A stretch of 64,000 bases of DNA from Eretmocerus hayati (lineage: Eukaryota > Arthropoda > Insecta > Hymenoptera > Aphelinidae), in the NCBI GenBank assembly GCA_029851415.1, contig CM056742.1, positions 17,277,736-17,341,735 of the forward strand, in the 5' to 3' direction. Below, piece by piece: positions 38,297 to 51,400 of the stretch (the first letter of the stretch is position 1; every line of letters begins with the position of its first letter). A program made the position numbers and the translations under genes. Under the pieces are notes generated by a model. That model was not told the DNA's origin and ran no database searches. It saw nothing but the letters and a program-made list of their open reading frames with translations.

Positions 38297-38482
38297 AATG
38301 TATTTAAAAAATCGTATTTCATTAGTAATCATTTTATTCATCATTATCAATTCAATAATAAGAACATTATCATTTTTATGTACACATAATTCATTGCTAT
38401 TTGTAGAAAAAAATTTGTACATAATTCAAGATTGTCGTACTATTTTGGAGTGTAATCAATTTTGTAATGTTATTATAAGAAG

Positions 38483-38502
38483 TTTATTTTGTAAAAAATA
38501 AA
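38483..38502. terminator. Convergent poly(A) signals of CYP301B1 (+) and CYP301A1 (-)
   Basis: The + strand AATAAA at 38497-38502 lies about 200 nt after the CYP301B1 stop. The - strand AATAAA at 38488-38483 lies about 50 nt after the CYP301A1 stop. With cleavage 10-30 nt beyond each signal, the two mRNAs would overlap by a few tens of bases in antisense. Confidence 0.6.
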
Positions 38503-38536
38503 GTTTAACGATATCTATTACATTTACTTTGACTGT

Positions 38537-41500
38537 TCATTGTTTCCTGTTGATCATGTTGAATTTGAGTTCTCCATCGGGTGCGTACATGAAAGTCACC
38601 TTGTACTTTAGTGGCTCATAATTGTACTCAATTTTGTATTCTCTGAGTAGCTGCAAATCAAAAGCAACACGTTGATAACGAGCAACCAAGTATATTCAAT
38701 AGAAGGAAAAGTTTTTCGGTCGCATAAGTTTTACACACCGAGACTTTTGTTTACAGATTGTAAAAAAAATGACGTAAAAAATGTGATCAATGAAAAATGC
38801 AATAATCGTAAAGAACTTCATTAGAACTATATTCACTTCGATGGACAAGGTATGGAACAAACTGAGGAAAATATGCTTCGGTTCCTTCAAACTTTTATCC
38901 TGAGTCAATTTCTAACACAGACACAGACTCAAAAATGTAATACTTAGCCGAGAATTGATCAGAAAATCGTAACTTTCAGAGCTTATCTTTCAATCAAAGA
39001 GACGTGAATAAAAAAATCTTAAAGTCATTCAAAACAAAATTTAAATAGGTAGATAAGAGATACAACTGAAAAAATACCTTTGCAAGTAGAACTTGCATCT
39101 CAAGATCGGCAAACCTTCGCCCAAGACACATTCGTGCTCCATAACCATAAGGCAATGAAGCGAATGGATGTAGTTTCTGATCGGCAGCATCCTTGAGCCA
39201 ACGAGAGGGTTTGAAAGTTGCAGCATCCTCAACGTATTCCTCCATACAGCCCGTTACTAAAGTTGGGAATACCACTTGTACCTGTACATTTCAAATTCAT
39301 GTTTTATGCATTAGATTTTGGAAATTGAAGGAAATGATACAGCCCGTTACTAAAGTTGGGGATACCACTTGCACCTGTACATTTCAAATTCATGTTTTAT
39401 GCATTAGATTTTGGCATAGTTATAAAGTGGATCGAGCGGTGCTACATCACATGCCATTTTTAATTTTGCATCTAGGGTATAGGAAACTTTGAACTGGACC
39501 TTGGGGAATACTATGGTATATCTAGAGAAATGAGTCATGCAAGCCTCTTTAATTGGTTCTTTACACCATTTAAGGTATTCTCAGATGAAAAGTAATACTT
39601 TCCAGAACTTATTGAAGCGATGCAACGTTTTGTGGGTAAGAACGTGCAAAAGGTATATGGGGGAAACACACAGCACTAATGATGGATCAATATATTGAAT
39701 TGATTCTCGATATATTCTTGTAAAACAAATTTTACTGAATAATATCCTGGGTATAATTGATTTTAACCAGTGGGAATAGGCAAAGGGATCACAATTTATG
39801 TTCATAGAAAATGTCGATTTTTGCTTTGGAATGAGCTTATGAGTCCATAAGTGGCTTGAAAATTGACATCGAGGACGAAATAATAGTTTTGCGGAATTAC
39901 CGTTTTTTCAATTATAAGTTTTAAATGATCAGAATCTAATGAATTACACCGGCCCACAAAATAAAAGTTTTCAGGCCAGAAAAGTTGAAAGTCATCTCTG
40001 ACGTATTTTGCACTGCTAAACACGAATCTGAACTCAGAGCAGAACTTTTCTCTAAACGTTTTCGAGTTATGGTTGTATTCTCGGGTTGTATTGATGTGTT
40101 ACAAAAAAATACCTGGGTATAAGTTTTTGCGTTGTGGAATAAAATTGACTGAGGGCCGAATTGTTTCAGCCATGATATTTTACTTTGCCAACGTATTTTC
40201 TCAGAATTTTGGTACCCCCTAGAAAGCTGGAAAATCCCTAGATGTGCGAGAATCCCCCAGATGGCCTGTAAAAAACCTGGACCAAATTGGTGAGTAGATT
40301 AGATAGGTTAAAACTAAGGGTGGAATCATGTTTGAAGTCAATTTTACGTTAGAAACGTATTTTTGGAAAATTTTAGCACTATTGGCAAGCTGAAAAGCAA
40401 CGCGAGCCAAAAATGACACGTTTCGGGCTTCCGAGCGGGGGTTCTGCATCAGCATAATGATACTGTGTAATTTCAGTGATTTTCTGAGTGGTTTTTCCTT
40501 CATTTCCTACATCTATCTCTTAGCATTGCTCAAAATGTTCAGAAAATACATCTCCGACGTGAAATTTGACGTCGGATTTGATCCCGCCCCTAATTTTGAC
40601 CTTATTCCTATAGTCACCATTTTGGCTAAAGACAAAAATACCCCGTTTAGGGTATTTGACAGATCTAAGGGTTTGTCAGCTTTTTGGAGTACAAATGCTT
40701 TGAAAAAATACATTTTCGGCCTAAAACTCGACGTCATAAACGATCTCGCCCATTGTTATGCTGTAGTATCATATCATTCTTATACCTCTATGTGTAGTAT
40801 AGGTCTCAGTTTTCCTCTAAAACAAGAAAATTCATATTCAGGCTAGTATTTAGGTATTTTTGTAATCATAAAATATGTCCGTAACTTGAAAACGGTACAC
40901 CAAAAGTGTTAATCTAAGTCCGGATTCGTCTTCTGCAACTCAATAAATATGAACCACATATGCCTGCCATCTTTTCTGATAATATAACTTTTCTTATTTT
41001 ATGGGCGTGTGTCATTCATGATAAATACTGCACAAGTGATATCGCTGAAGCTGTATCATATGCCCTTAACTCTTCATAAAGAGAAATAGCAATATTCTGT
41101 GATTCCATAGTGAAACAATTTTTGAAGGTGAAATTTTTGATATACTTCAATTCCACTCAGTTCATTAGTGCAATATGACTATACGGCCATGTTTTTTTCA
41201 CACAGATCAAATACTAGAGATGGTACTCAACATTTCTAAAGAATTCGGAAAAATTCCAGACTTTTTGAATCATTAAAAGAGCTAAAAAAAGCCTTCATGA
41301 ATATTCTATCTGTAGTCAAGGAGAGGAATATATTTACACAGAACCGTAACATTATGACGATTGCTTAATTAGCACCCTGCCAGAGATATTTAGCGTAAAA
41401 GATATTCATCTTCCACATAAACAGGTGCACATTCCAGAATTATTTGGAGACCATGTTTTTTGGAGTACTTAATCATAAGATACTTGCCCCCTTAGGTACG

Positions 41501-44500
41501 TGATATCCACAAATGACCATGTCGTGTTGCAATGTTCTCCCATTTCCAATGACTGTTGAGTACATTCTGCAAGAGTAAATGACAAAACGTTGAATTATAT
41601 TGCTACAGTCTTTTAGGTGTAATCCGGAAGAGTTATGGATTTATGAGGAAAGTGGAATTTACCTAAATACTTCTTTGATGAAGGCCTTCATATAATGAGC
41701 TTGATCGAGATCTCTCGTCGTTAATGGAACACTTTTGTCTGGAACAACCCTCATGAGTTCCTCGTATATTTTTTCTTGCTCCTCCGGTCTTGTTGCCAAT
41801 TGGTACATTATCGAACATACGGCCATAGAAATCTGATGATTAAAAAAATGTTTCTAACAATCAGAATTCAATTCGATTCCTATTTCTAAAAGATATTGGC
41901 CAAATTATTAACTCAAGGTTGAGTGAAGAGATAATTACTCGTTTACTTCATTACACCTATGATTTCACTGATGTAGCCAATTCAGCTGTACCATCGCAAA
42001 TTGTATATCACTTCAAGCCACTGTGTGATTTGTATTATCGAAAAGAAAATTGAATTTTTTTTTAAATATCAGTAGAAATATTCTATGAATTCATCCAACA
42101 TGGAGCAGAAGAGAGATTTTGAAATTCAAACTTGTTGACGCGTTGTGATTTTTCTATTTAGAAATTACAATTTTAAGAGTAATGTCGACCGTTTTTGGTC
42201 TGTTTAGTCAAATAAAAGAGTTCGAAAAGTCTCAAACTCACGTCAACGAGAAATTCAACAATTGAAAGTCGGAAGAGAAGCAAAACCAAAGACTTTTTAA
42301 AATAAGGTCATCTTAGTTCTGGACTACGCATCTCTCAATCAACGATTTTCCCTGGGTACTCACCGTATCAATTCCAACTAATATGAGATCAAGAGCAAGA
42401 ATGTAAGCCATTTTTGGATCAGACTCCTTGGCTAAAATTCGCTCTATCAGTGATAACTCAGATTCGTGTACTGCAATGCCGCTCTTTTTCTTTTCCTTCA
42501 ATCGTTCCACTGCTGCATCAATGTATTTCATGCAGACCCTGGAAAATAAAATTTTTCTATCAATTAAAGAGAAATTTGCAAAAACTGGTCCAATTCTTAC
42601 AAAATTCTGAGATAAAAAAAATTGCAAAATGATGAAATAGTCTATTATTTGAGTCGATACAACGGAGTTATTGAATTTTTTTTCCTGATTGATAAATATT
42701 AAACACTTCTCAGCGTTACTGATTCAAAGGAATGACATTTAGCTGTGATGTATCGAATTATGTTCGATAGATTCTGTCACTTGGGTTACTTATTTAACTG
42801 AATGATAATTTTAAGGAAAATTTCCCTCAGAGTTCTATCATAAGAAAATCCATCTAAGCATATGAAAGAAGAGAATATTCATGACACTATGTACGACAAT
42901 CCGAAGAAAAATACTTACTCGATGAAAAAATCCATATTTCGGACATAACGTGTCCAAAGAGGGGTAGGTATGTATCTCCAATAAGGAGCTTTTAGTTCAA
43001 GCGTCGCGACATTTCTCAGGGCGTACTTTGCGGCGTCGATAATCTTTTGCGGCTCTGAATCTGGCGCTAACTCTCCACCGAGACAGCCTAATCTCACGTC
43101 CAGGGCGACTCTGCCAATACCTATATAAGTAATAATATCCAGATAAATTTGTTTTAGTCGGTTTTAAGCTCTTTGTCGCCCTCCAATAGCAGCTGTCATA
43201 AGTACAGAATTTCTCGGTATTTTGAACTGATGTATCATTTGAAAATCAGTTGCTATATGTGAGAAGCTGCATCAGTGGCGCGATGGTGGTTGCAAGGGTT
43301 GATGATTTATTATTTGAAGGTTGTTTACTGCATATGAGATTTTGCAAGTGCGAATCACGATTCTACTCGTACTTTTCTATTTTTCTCATTTTACGCTTTT
43401 CCGCGTCTTGAATTTTTTGAATATAATTATGAAAAAATGGAGATTTGTTGATAGACAAGCCTTTAGACTTTTCTAGGAATCTAAAAAAACGAAGTAAAAA
43501 ACACTCAGTATCTCGATAAAATGTGATATGATAATTTAACTTTGAATTACATTCGAGGGCCCATTTGTGAATCTCGTTATCGAAATCTCCCGGTACCTCG
43601 TCTCTTTCATCCTTGATGTCCTCTATTCTGAAAAAATAATTCACAAAGTGGGTCAATGCTTAAAAACAGCATATTCATTGTTTACAAAAACTTACAAAGA
43701 AAATAAAAAAAAATAAGTAAACCCACCTCTTCATAAAGTCATTAGTCACCACTTCAATTGGCGTTATGTACTTTTTGACTGTTTGCGGTTGTAGAACCGG
43801 TTTCTGAACTCTCGTACGGAATTCTCGCCATTGCTCACCATGACTGAAAACGACATTTATAAAACGTTGAAGAAATCTCCATCAGCTGGACTTATCTTTA
43901 CTGCGATACATAAATTCAAGACCTACACGATAGAATTTCAATATAACATGAAGATTCGATATGCGGCCTAATTGCTTAGATGGATTTGCATATATGACGG
44001 GATTATTCGATTTCGTCATTTTATATAAATTGAATATTTATTTGGAATAGGGCAATTTTCATTAATTTTTTTTTTTTTTTACTTCTAGGTGTGAGAGAGA
44101 CTAAGTAAAGTCGACTTTTCAAATTTCGTGATATTTTTGTTAATTACAGATCGATGAACGTAATTTAGAATTTTTCTTTTGATTTCCCGCCGATTTGGTG
44201 AACACGCAACTCGTGCATAATAACTTACGCATTTTTTCTAAAGTCACGTACATGCATCTCATATTGCTAACAAGGTTTGATGATTTCAGTCATGAGAATG
44301 TGAATAGAATACACAAACCGCTTTAAGATAGAAATCAAAGATATATTATTCCGGTCGATCCAACTTTGCATTTGTAAAATCGCAGAAGCAAAACTAGACT
44401 CCTTCCTTGAAAGGTCTATGCACCAAACTAAACCATCAGTTCTAAGGACTCTTCAATATAAGTCATAGTCCCAATTGAAATCATCATAAATAAAAGAGGC

Positions 44501-45331
44501 ACCAATATGATAATCAAGCCAGCAAGATAAATATCGAGTTGATAAGGTCTTCGCAGAAATCACTACAAAAAAATTACAAAACGAAATTTTAACTTTCTTA
44601 TTAACAATATTGTTCTTTGGCGATAACTGACATGACTGTCGTAGTAAACTTGAAAGTGAAAATCCTCAAAATTTTTCTCACGATAATAAATTGAAAATTG
44701 TTGCATATCAGCTGAATAATTTGACAAAGTGGAAACTGAATTTGTAAAAAAAAAAGAAGCTGTAAGAAGCAAAAATTAAATTTTTATGAAAATATCAGAA
44801 AACTCACACTCCAACGACTCCAGGTAAATCGCCAAAAAACTGCTTTCTCACATCACCCTTATATTTGACCAAACAAGGCATAGATGGTCTAAATGGTGTA
44901 GGACCTTCCTGCCTATAAACCCTTTCAATTTCATCAGCATCATACACAAATAACAAATCAGGTCTACCAATCAGACCAGTAAGCCTCGTAATTTTACCAT
45001 AATGTTGATAAAATAATTGCGATATTCTAGCAGTATCTGAAATAGTATACTGTCCTATTACTGGAAATAATCTCCAAGTATTACCCAAAATTGGTAATGG
45101 TTTTGGTCCTGGAATATCCTCGTATGGTTTTGCTGATGAAAAATCTGTAGTAGTACTAGTACTAGTAGCTGTAGGTGGAGATGTTGTTGTATCGGTTGTC
45201 TGGTGTGCCAAACTTTCGCTGCTTATACCACGATTATTACTGTTTATACAAGGTATTAAAGTGGTTGAGGCGTGAATACAGCCTGATGATGATGATGATG
45301 GTAACCGAGCCGATCTGAGGATTACCCTCAT
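38537..45331 (-). CDS. CYP301A1: Mitochondrial-clan cytochrome P450 CYP301A1 (9 coding exons)
   Basis: Mitochondrial P450; in Drosophila this family member is needed for normal adult cuticle and is linked to ecdysteroid regulation. Coding exons in transcript order: 45331-44808, 43843-43727, 43627-43551, 43120-42919, 42538-42364, 41832-41663, 41566-41488, 39281-39078, 38650-38537; 1662 nt, 553 residues. Seen: N-terminus of about 68 residues rich in Ser/Thr and low in acidic residues (transit peptide), hinge IPGPKPLP (73-80), I-helix VGIDT (361-365), EVFR as ExxR (419-422), PSRW in place of PERF (473-476), heme loop PYGYGARMCLG with Cys500. The Tyr at the usual Phe of the heme loop is characteristic of CYP301A1, and the protein closely follows my memory of the Drosophila sequence. 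The intron 41487-39282 uses a GC donor, and its acceptor is duplicated. An in-frame TGA lies upstream of the ATG and a strong acceptor at 45417, so the leader is spliced. Confidence 0.93.
39244..39414. repeat. Tandem duplication across a CYP301A1 splice acceptor
   Basis: Two 78-bp copies, 39244-39321 and 39337-39414, with a period of 93 bp and only two mismatches (39268/39361 and 39279/39372). Each holds the last 40 nt of the intron, the acceptor, and the first 38 nt of the exon. The functional acceptor is at 39282; the duplicate lies upstream in the transcript at 39375. Confidence 0.9.
40190..40790. repeat. Degenerate repeat region in the long CYP301A1 intron
   Basis: GAAAATACATCTCCGACGTG...GATCCCGCCC at 40540 recurs in diverged form at 40700 (AAAATACATTTTCGGCC...GATCTCGCCC). 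It appears inverted near 40335. Probably an old tandem or satellite-like repeat; no gene seen. Confidence 0.35.
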
Positions 45332-45368
45332 TTTGTGAATGATGTGGTTTTTTTGGGTCTGCGGTGTT

Positions 45369-45416
45369 GTTGTTGCTGCTGCTGCTGATGCTACTGATCA
45401 CGTCGTTGTTTTAATA
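45369..45416 (-). other. CYP301A1 leader next to the start: acceptor followed by a CAG/CAA triplet tract
   Basis: The exon begins after the acceptor at 45417-45418. It carries a short run of CAG then CAA triplets in the untranslated region, with an in-frame TGA before the ATG at 45331, so the start codon is well bounded. Confidence 0.55.
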
Positions 45417-47708
45417 CTGGAAGTGAGAGAAAAATAATAGATTAATAGCAAGAATTTTTCAGATGGATCATGGATATTTAAGGTGAGTAAGTCTTTCTTG
45501 GAGTGTGTGCTTTTGTGGATGTTGTGACTTTGTATTACAGTCAGCTAATTCAATATGGGAATCAAGTGTTACAATCTTTCGACTCGTCTTTCGGGGTACG
45601 TTATAGTTACGTACTAAAAAAAATTGCTCGAAAAATTGTTCTATCGAGTGTTCTACTTTGGAATGAACACAGATTTCTCTGAAATTAAAAGCAAGATTTT
45701 CGCCTAGTTTTTATGGAGGTCAATCTAATAAAAAATGCATTTCTGAAGTTCGAAACCTGTTTAACCCTAATTTAGAGAAAATGAAAAAGAAGATGAAAAG
45801 TGACCAAAGAAAAACTTTCGGTTTATATTTTCTTCATCTTTGACGAGAACCAGGTTTTGTTCCTAATTCGTAGTCTAAAATATTTTTGGCATTTTTAGGG
45901 GTGCCGAAGAAGGTTTTAAGAACATCGCGAAATGTCACGTAGTAGGCATCATGTATACGTACATAATATATGGACATGATCCGTTGAACTTTTAGTAAAG
46001 TATCTCTCAAAAAAATTGGCAAAATTTTTGAGTTACAAAAATACCTCAACCAATATCCATTATTTTGAAAATCGGGATCTCAATTATGAAAAATTCAAAT
46101 AAACCAATTCTATTGCATATCTTATGAATTAGTTGCAATCAATAAGTACCTATATTCATTTTCTTATCAAGTTTCGAGATATTGAGACAACAATGTGTGT
46201 ATACAGGAAAATCACGATGACGATGAAAATCACGCTCCCATATTTTGGTACAGGAAATCCTCTCTACTTTTCTCATAATCAACGAATTTTCCAGAAGAAA
46301 CTTGCTCGGAAACTTGATAAAATGTCAGCTTGGAAACTCATCTATGGAAAAAATATCCAATCTCAGGTGTTCCTGATTATGACCCTGCATACTCTTCTAC
46401 AAAACAATATTATCGCCTATAGCCAATAAAACTTTCACCCATAAGATAGATATGCATTGATTCATCTCAGTACTTGCATCTCAAAATGTATAAGCACGAG
46501 CTTTTTTTTCATTTGGACGACACTCTTTTCTTGGTGCATAATAAATTTTCTCCAAAAGAATGCATGACGTCTCTCCACGTCACCCATTTCAGCTTATTTA
46601 GTATTTTAGCAAGCGATATAGGAAAACAAAGATGTAAACTCACTAAAATACAAAATCACTTTCACCTATTCACAAGTAAACTTCATAAGTGTCACTTACA
46701 CGTATTTTGGGTTGTGGGAGGCCCTAAATTATTCGCTCATTGTATTAGGTAGTAATTAAAAAGTGATCAACTTTCAATTCCATGTGCCGATACAGTGTAG
46801 AAAAAGCCATATAGTCGCTAATTACCCACTATAATAGCAAAAAATCATCACACATATTTTAGAATTTTAGACGTGAGTTTGCAGTAATAACAGCGTTCCA
46901 TATCCGAAAATTACATTGGCACATTCAAAATAGCTTAATGCATTATGCACATAGACATATAAGACTTGAGACACAATGAGATAAAGAGATAGAGTAAAAC
47001 CGCAGCAGCTAATGCGAAGACAAATGACAATACATTAAGTAAAAATTGCACGTATGTATTCACTCGATGCGCATGCTCAATATATCTATCTAATATCTAT
47101 TCTGTATGAAAATCTGAATACTTAAATAGCATACAGAAATTTTCCAACGTCTTAGGAACTCTATAACAATGTGTGTTAGATGATGAATGCGTTGACGTTG
47201 AAAAAAAGTTCCATTAGGATGCGGTTGCACGCGCGTGCGGACGCAATTTTCAAAGTCAGTCATCAATGGTGAACAATGAGTGGCAATAATGAGGTAAATG
47301 GAAAAGTGCGTTTGCTGTGGGTGAGCATTTGACGACTTGTTCAAGTTGTTTTAGTGATTGCGAAAAGTCTAAGATGGAATGAGTGAAGGATGTGAGCTTT
47401 GCGAAAATACTTGATGATTGTGCGTGTGAAAAGGTTTGTTCAATTGTTAAATAGTTTATTGCGCGCTGTGAACAAATGGGTGGTAATGGAATAAATTAAT
47501 CGTCAACTATTATTACCTTTACGGATTTTGTGAGTTTCAAGACTTTTGAAATATTTTGTATTGAAAATTTTAAATTTTGTCTTGGTTATCTCATAATCAT
47601 CAGCGAGGTTATGATTTGACACAAATATTCCTCGAAATATTCGCCTATCGAATATCAAAGTTGGTTATAACCTCATTTAGGATTATGTATGCTGGTGGTT
47701 TATTAATA
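45417..47708. other. Presumed 5' intron of CYP301A1, proximal part
   Basis: It begins with the strong acceptor upstream of the coding exon. I see no other exon or element up to MITE copy E. Confidence 0.35.
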
Positions 47709-48544
47709 AGGTCAGTGTACCCAACTTGCCCCCATTAAGCCATTTTCTTAATAATTCTGGCTAATCTCAATATTTTCCAACGTACTTTAACTCATTTTGA
47801 AGCTTGTCTCAAGACCTTAAAAATGAGCTAAGATACGTTCAATTTGGATGAAGTGGAGCCGAGCTGTTTGGATTTTCCCAAAAGGTGATTTTTGAGAGTT
47901 TACAAAAGTGTGTACCCAACTTGCCCCCATCATTTAAAACAATGTAAATCGGCGATAAAGTGAATAGAATCGCTTTGATCCGTTTTGATCACTGTGCAAC
48001 GACATTTGGAGCTTTTAGCTGGCCCAAAACACTGTTTCTAACCTATTTTGACGCGATAAACATTTTCTGAGTGGTAAAAAGCCATACTGCACGCATTTCC
48101 GAGATAACCATATGGGGGCATGTTGGGTACACTCCGATGTCGGCCTTCTTGATTCTCAAACCATCTTCGTGTTTTGTACATAAAATCGCTCCAAATCAGA
48201 GTTTTGCAACTCTGAAGAGCGGATTTTGAAGGTCTTGAGACAAGGAATCAAATGCGCTAAGGTACGTCAAGATTGGTCGAATAAAAATAAACTGGCTCCG
48301 GTTTTAGTGAACGTAATTTCCTCGGTGCTTTCTTAGCTAAGCAATAATCACGAAAAATAGAAAAATCACTTTATATTTTCTGGAGAACGCAGAAATGATC
48401 CGGGGTCGTTGAAAACTACGTATTTTCTCATATTTTAACATAACAAACGTAAAAATAATATGCGGGAAGGCCCACGAGTGCCCATTTCTGAGATCGGCAT
48501 ATGGGGGCAAGTTGGGTACAGAGGCAAGTTGGGTACACTTACCT
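47709..48544. mobile_element. TACCC-family MITE copy E (836 bp, well preserved)
   Basis: The ends are AGGTCAGTGTACCCAACTTG and CAAGTTGGGTACACTTACCT between TA dinucleotides. It is the best single-module reference for the family. It falls in the presumed 5' intron of CYP301A1 and contains no transposase ORF. Confidence 0.75.
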
Positions 48545-48984
48545 TAGTTGATAATATATTTATGGTTTATTTTGATAACGCAAGTTGTTACACTTTTGGG
48601 CAATTATTTTGTACAGTATTTATCGATTTATTTTATTGTTTGAAAAAATGATTTCGAACGACTACCGAGACGACTACGTATCGTGGCGATTTTTATTTGA
48701 CCAAGAACATGTGAGATATGACATATTTCCTAAAATGTGAAGGGCAGCATTATTTGAACCTGTGATAAAATTACAAAAGAAAACTTGGATTTCCAAGAAC
48801 TTGACCGAGATCATTGAAATTTTGCTGGTGATTGTGTCTAGAATATTATTATTCGCAACCTCGAAAATAATTTACAAACCACTCATTGCCAGTAGACAAA
48901 AAATTAAAATGAGCCATGAGCGTCCAACGTAGTAAACACCCCCCAGGATTTTATTTTTATCAACACATTTTCAAAAAATAGTAC

Positions 48985-49134
48985 ATTATTGCCCTGGGCG
49001 CGTACGCCCAGTTCAGGCGCTATAGGCTCCGCGCCCGAAATGGGCCTGCGAGCACAGGGTAATAATGATTTTTCATCATGAGAACCCTAAAACCGCATTT
49101 GAATGCGGCCTTTTTAGGTTAGAATGATGAAAAA
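48985..49134. mobile_element. Two adjacent foldback sequences
   Basis: The first (48985-49066) is bounded by ATTATTGCCCTG and CAGGGTAATAAT. The second (about 49069-49134) has arms TTTTTCATCAT...CCTAAAA / TTTTTAGG...ATGATGAAAAA around CCGCATTTGAATGCGG. Both look like tiny MITEs. Confidence 0.5.
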
Positions 49135-51236
49135 TAAATAGATTTTCCAAAATAAATCTACTATGTCCCATATTTTGGAAGATATCAACCGAAAAAATCA
49201 TCTTATAACTTATTGGATGCGGCTTTGGAATGGAATGCAAAACTCGATGCAAAAAGGCGCACAGTCATTGCTATGATAAATTTTCAAGTTCAAGTAAGAT
49301 ATATTTCCATCGAACAATGCTAAAACTATTCTTAGAACCCGTTGGAGAAAGTTGGAGTACGTAAACTGGAATATTATATCTATTTACAAAATTAAACGAG
49401 ATACGTAGCAGGTTGCAAAACTGCATCCCTTTTTTCCTTTTTTGATCACCGTACATACATATGCAAATTTTTCCTCTTCATCATCGGTATCTAAATTGAT
49501 ACTCAAATATGTGCGGACAAAATTAGAGCGAATATCTTCATGGTGAACATAAACATATAGCAAAGTGTCTTGTGTATACTAACTTTGAAACTCGGTGATA
49601 ATTGCATTAGTGCATGATCCAGATAAGACTCTGTTAATTTCTCACATGTTTACTGTTTGCTCATCCCATAAATTTGACATGAAAATTCATACTACTTGTA
49701 CAGGATGATCGTATAAATAAATTCACTCTGAGATTTGAAGATATAGATAAGTGAGATTTTCGCACCGACTAACTCACTCGAAAAACATCAATTATGTATA
49801 TAAAATATCGTCTCTTTGCGAATTGCATTCGAATGAAGATATTCATGTGAGTTTTACGACTGCCACGTCTCATAAGACTTATGACTGAAGGCTCAATTCT
49901 CTCATTTTCTCGTTTCGCTGTGGTTGCACTCAAGATTTTCACACTTTTTTATTCACTCGCTCATTTCTTTTTTTTTTATTACTCAGGATACAATGTGATA
50001 ATTGCTACATTATACTGTAGAAATCAATTTCTCAAAAGTGTTCAAATTTCACATTCAAAATTTCACCACAAACAAGAAGGCAAAAACAATGAGAATTCAA
50101 AATTTCTACGCGTAAAATTGTCAAAAATTTGAATATGACCTACTCATTATCTCGAACCATTACCTACAATAACAAAAATAATCTCACTTTCTATAATACA
50201 TAAATGTGAGTGACGTAAAATGTCACGTGTGGAACTTGCGCGAGGTAACTTGTATACTCATACGAAACCGGATTGAATTTTGCGATGAGCCAATATACTT
50301 GGAAACTATTGCGAAACGAATGACACCCATAGGTGACATATGGAAGTTACACCTTAGCCAAAGGAATTCGATTTCTACAGGTCTGGATTATTATATACAT
50401 TCATTGCGCAGAGAGAAGAAAGTCTTTGGGAGTTGATGCACGTGTAAAGAAACAAGGCCGTGCGGCTTTTGGATACGATCGCATCAGCTGAGAGATGCAT
50501 GTTTGGTGAACGCTTGTGATGAGAAAGGAGACCTAGATACCGAGATATTATATTATGGTGTATCGATGCTTTTTTCGGAACGTATGGTTCTGATTACAGT
50601 AATTTTCAAGAATTCGGGAGAATTTTTATGTGTGAATATTTATGAGAAATATTTTTATTCATCAAAATAGATAAGTAAATTGCGTAGTTACAAGAAACCT
50701 TGAAATTGAAATAGAACCGGTTTGAGCAGTTTGAATTTACTGTCGCTCGAGTGTTAATTTCTTGGACCATCGATCTAATCGTTTAGAGGAAAACATTACA
50801 CAAAAATCACAGAATGGCGTGGTTGTCTTCATTCTTTTCTTTTCCCTTGTAAATATAACCTTTTACTTGCACAAATAGTAATTTGGTACATTCTATAGTG
50901 TACAATTTATCTAACCTATTGCGACAGAATTTTGAATATTAATATCTGTTTTGACTTGTGAATTTGTGATCTGTTTTCTTCTCGAATTTTATTTTTCATT
51001 CAATGAGTACGCGGACAAAAATTGCAAAATTATTAAGCCAACTCGTCCATGTCAATTTGATGAAATTCTGCAATCACGGTAACCTATGGTAAATTTTCTT
51101 GTCACGATAGATGTTTTGATAATTCTCGTTGTAATCACTTCCCAAAGCGAAAATATCAAATTATTAATGTCAAACTCGTAAAATAATTGGCAAAATTATG
51201 GATCGTCAACATTTTTTCCATTTCTATTGATTTTTT

Positions 51237-51400
51237 TTATCCTCAAAGATTGTCGATTATTGAGGCCCAATTTCTTGTGCCAACATAATCTAATAGTATT
51301 AAAAAATTATCCTAAATTTTTGCAGATTTTTCCCGTGCTTCCATCAAGCGTTTATCACAAAATTTTTCGGAAATATCACTCGTCCAATTTATGTACATAA
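51237..51400. repeat. Repeat shared with 33700-34005 (lacking the foldback insert)
   Basis: TTGAGGCCCAATTTCTTGT and TTTTTCCCGTGCTTCCATCA correspond to TTGAGACCTAATTTTTGTA and TTTTTCCGATGCTTCCATCA at 33731 and 33946. It is an unclassified dispersed repeat. Confidence 0.4.
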
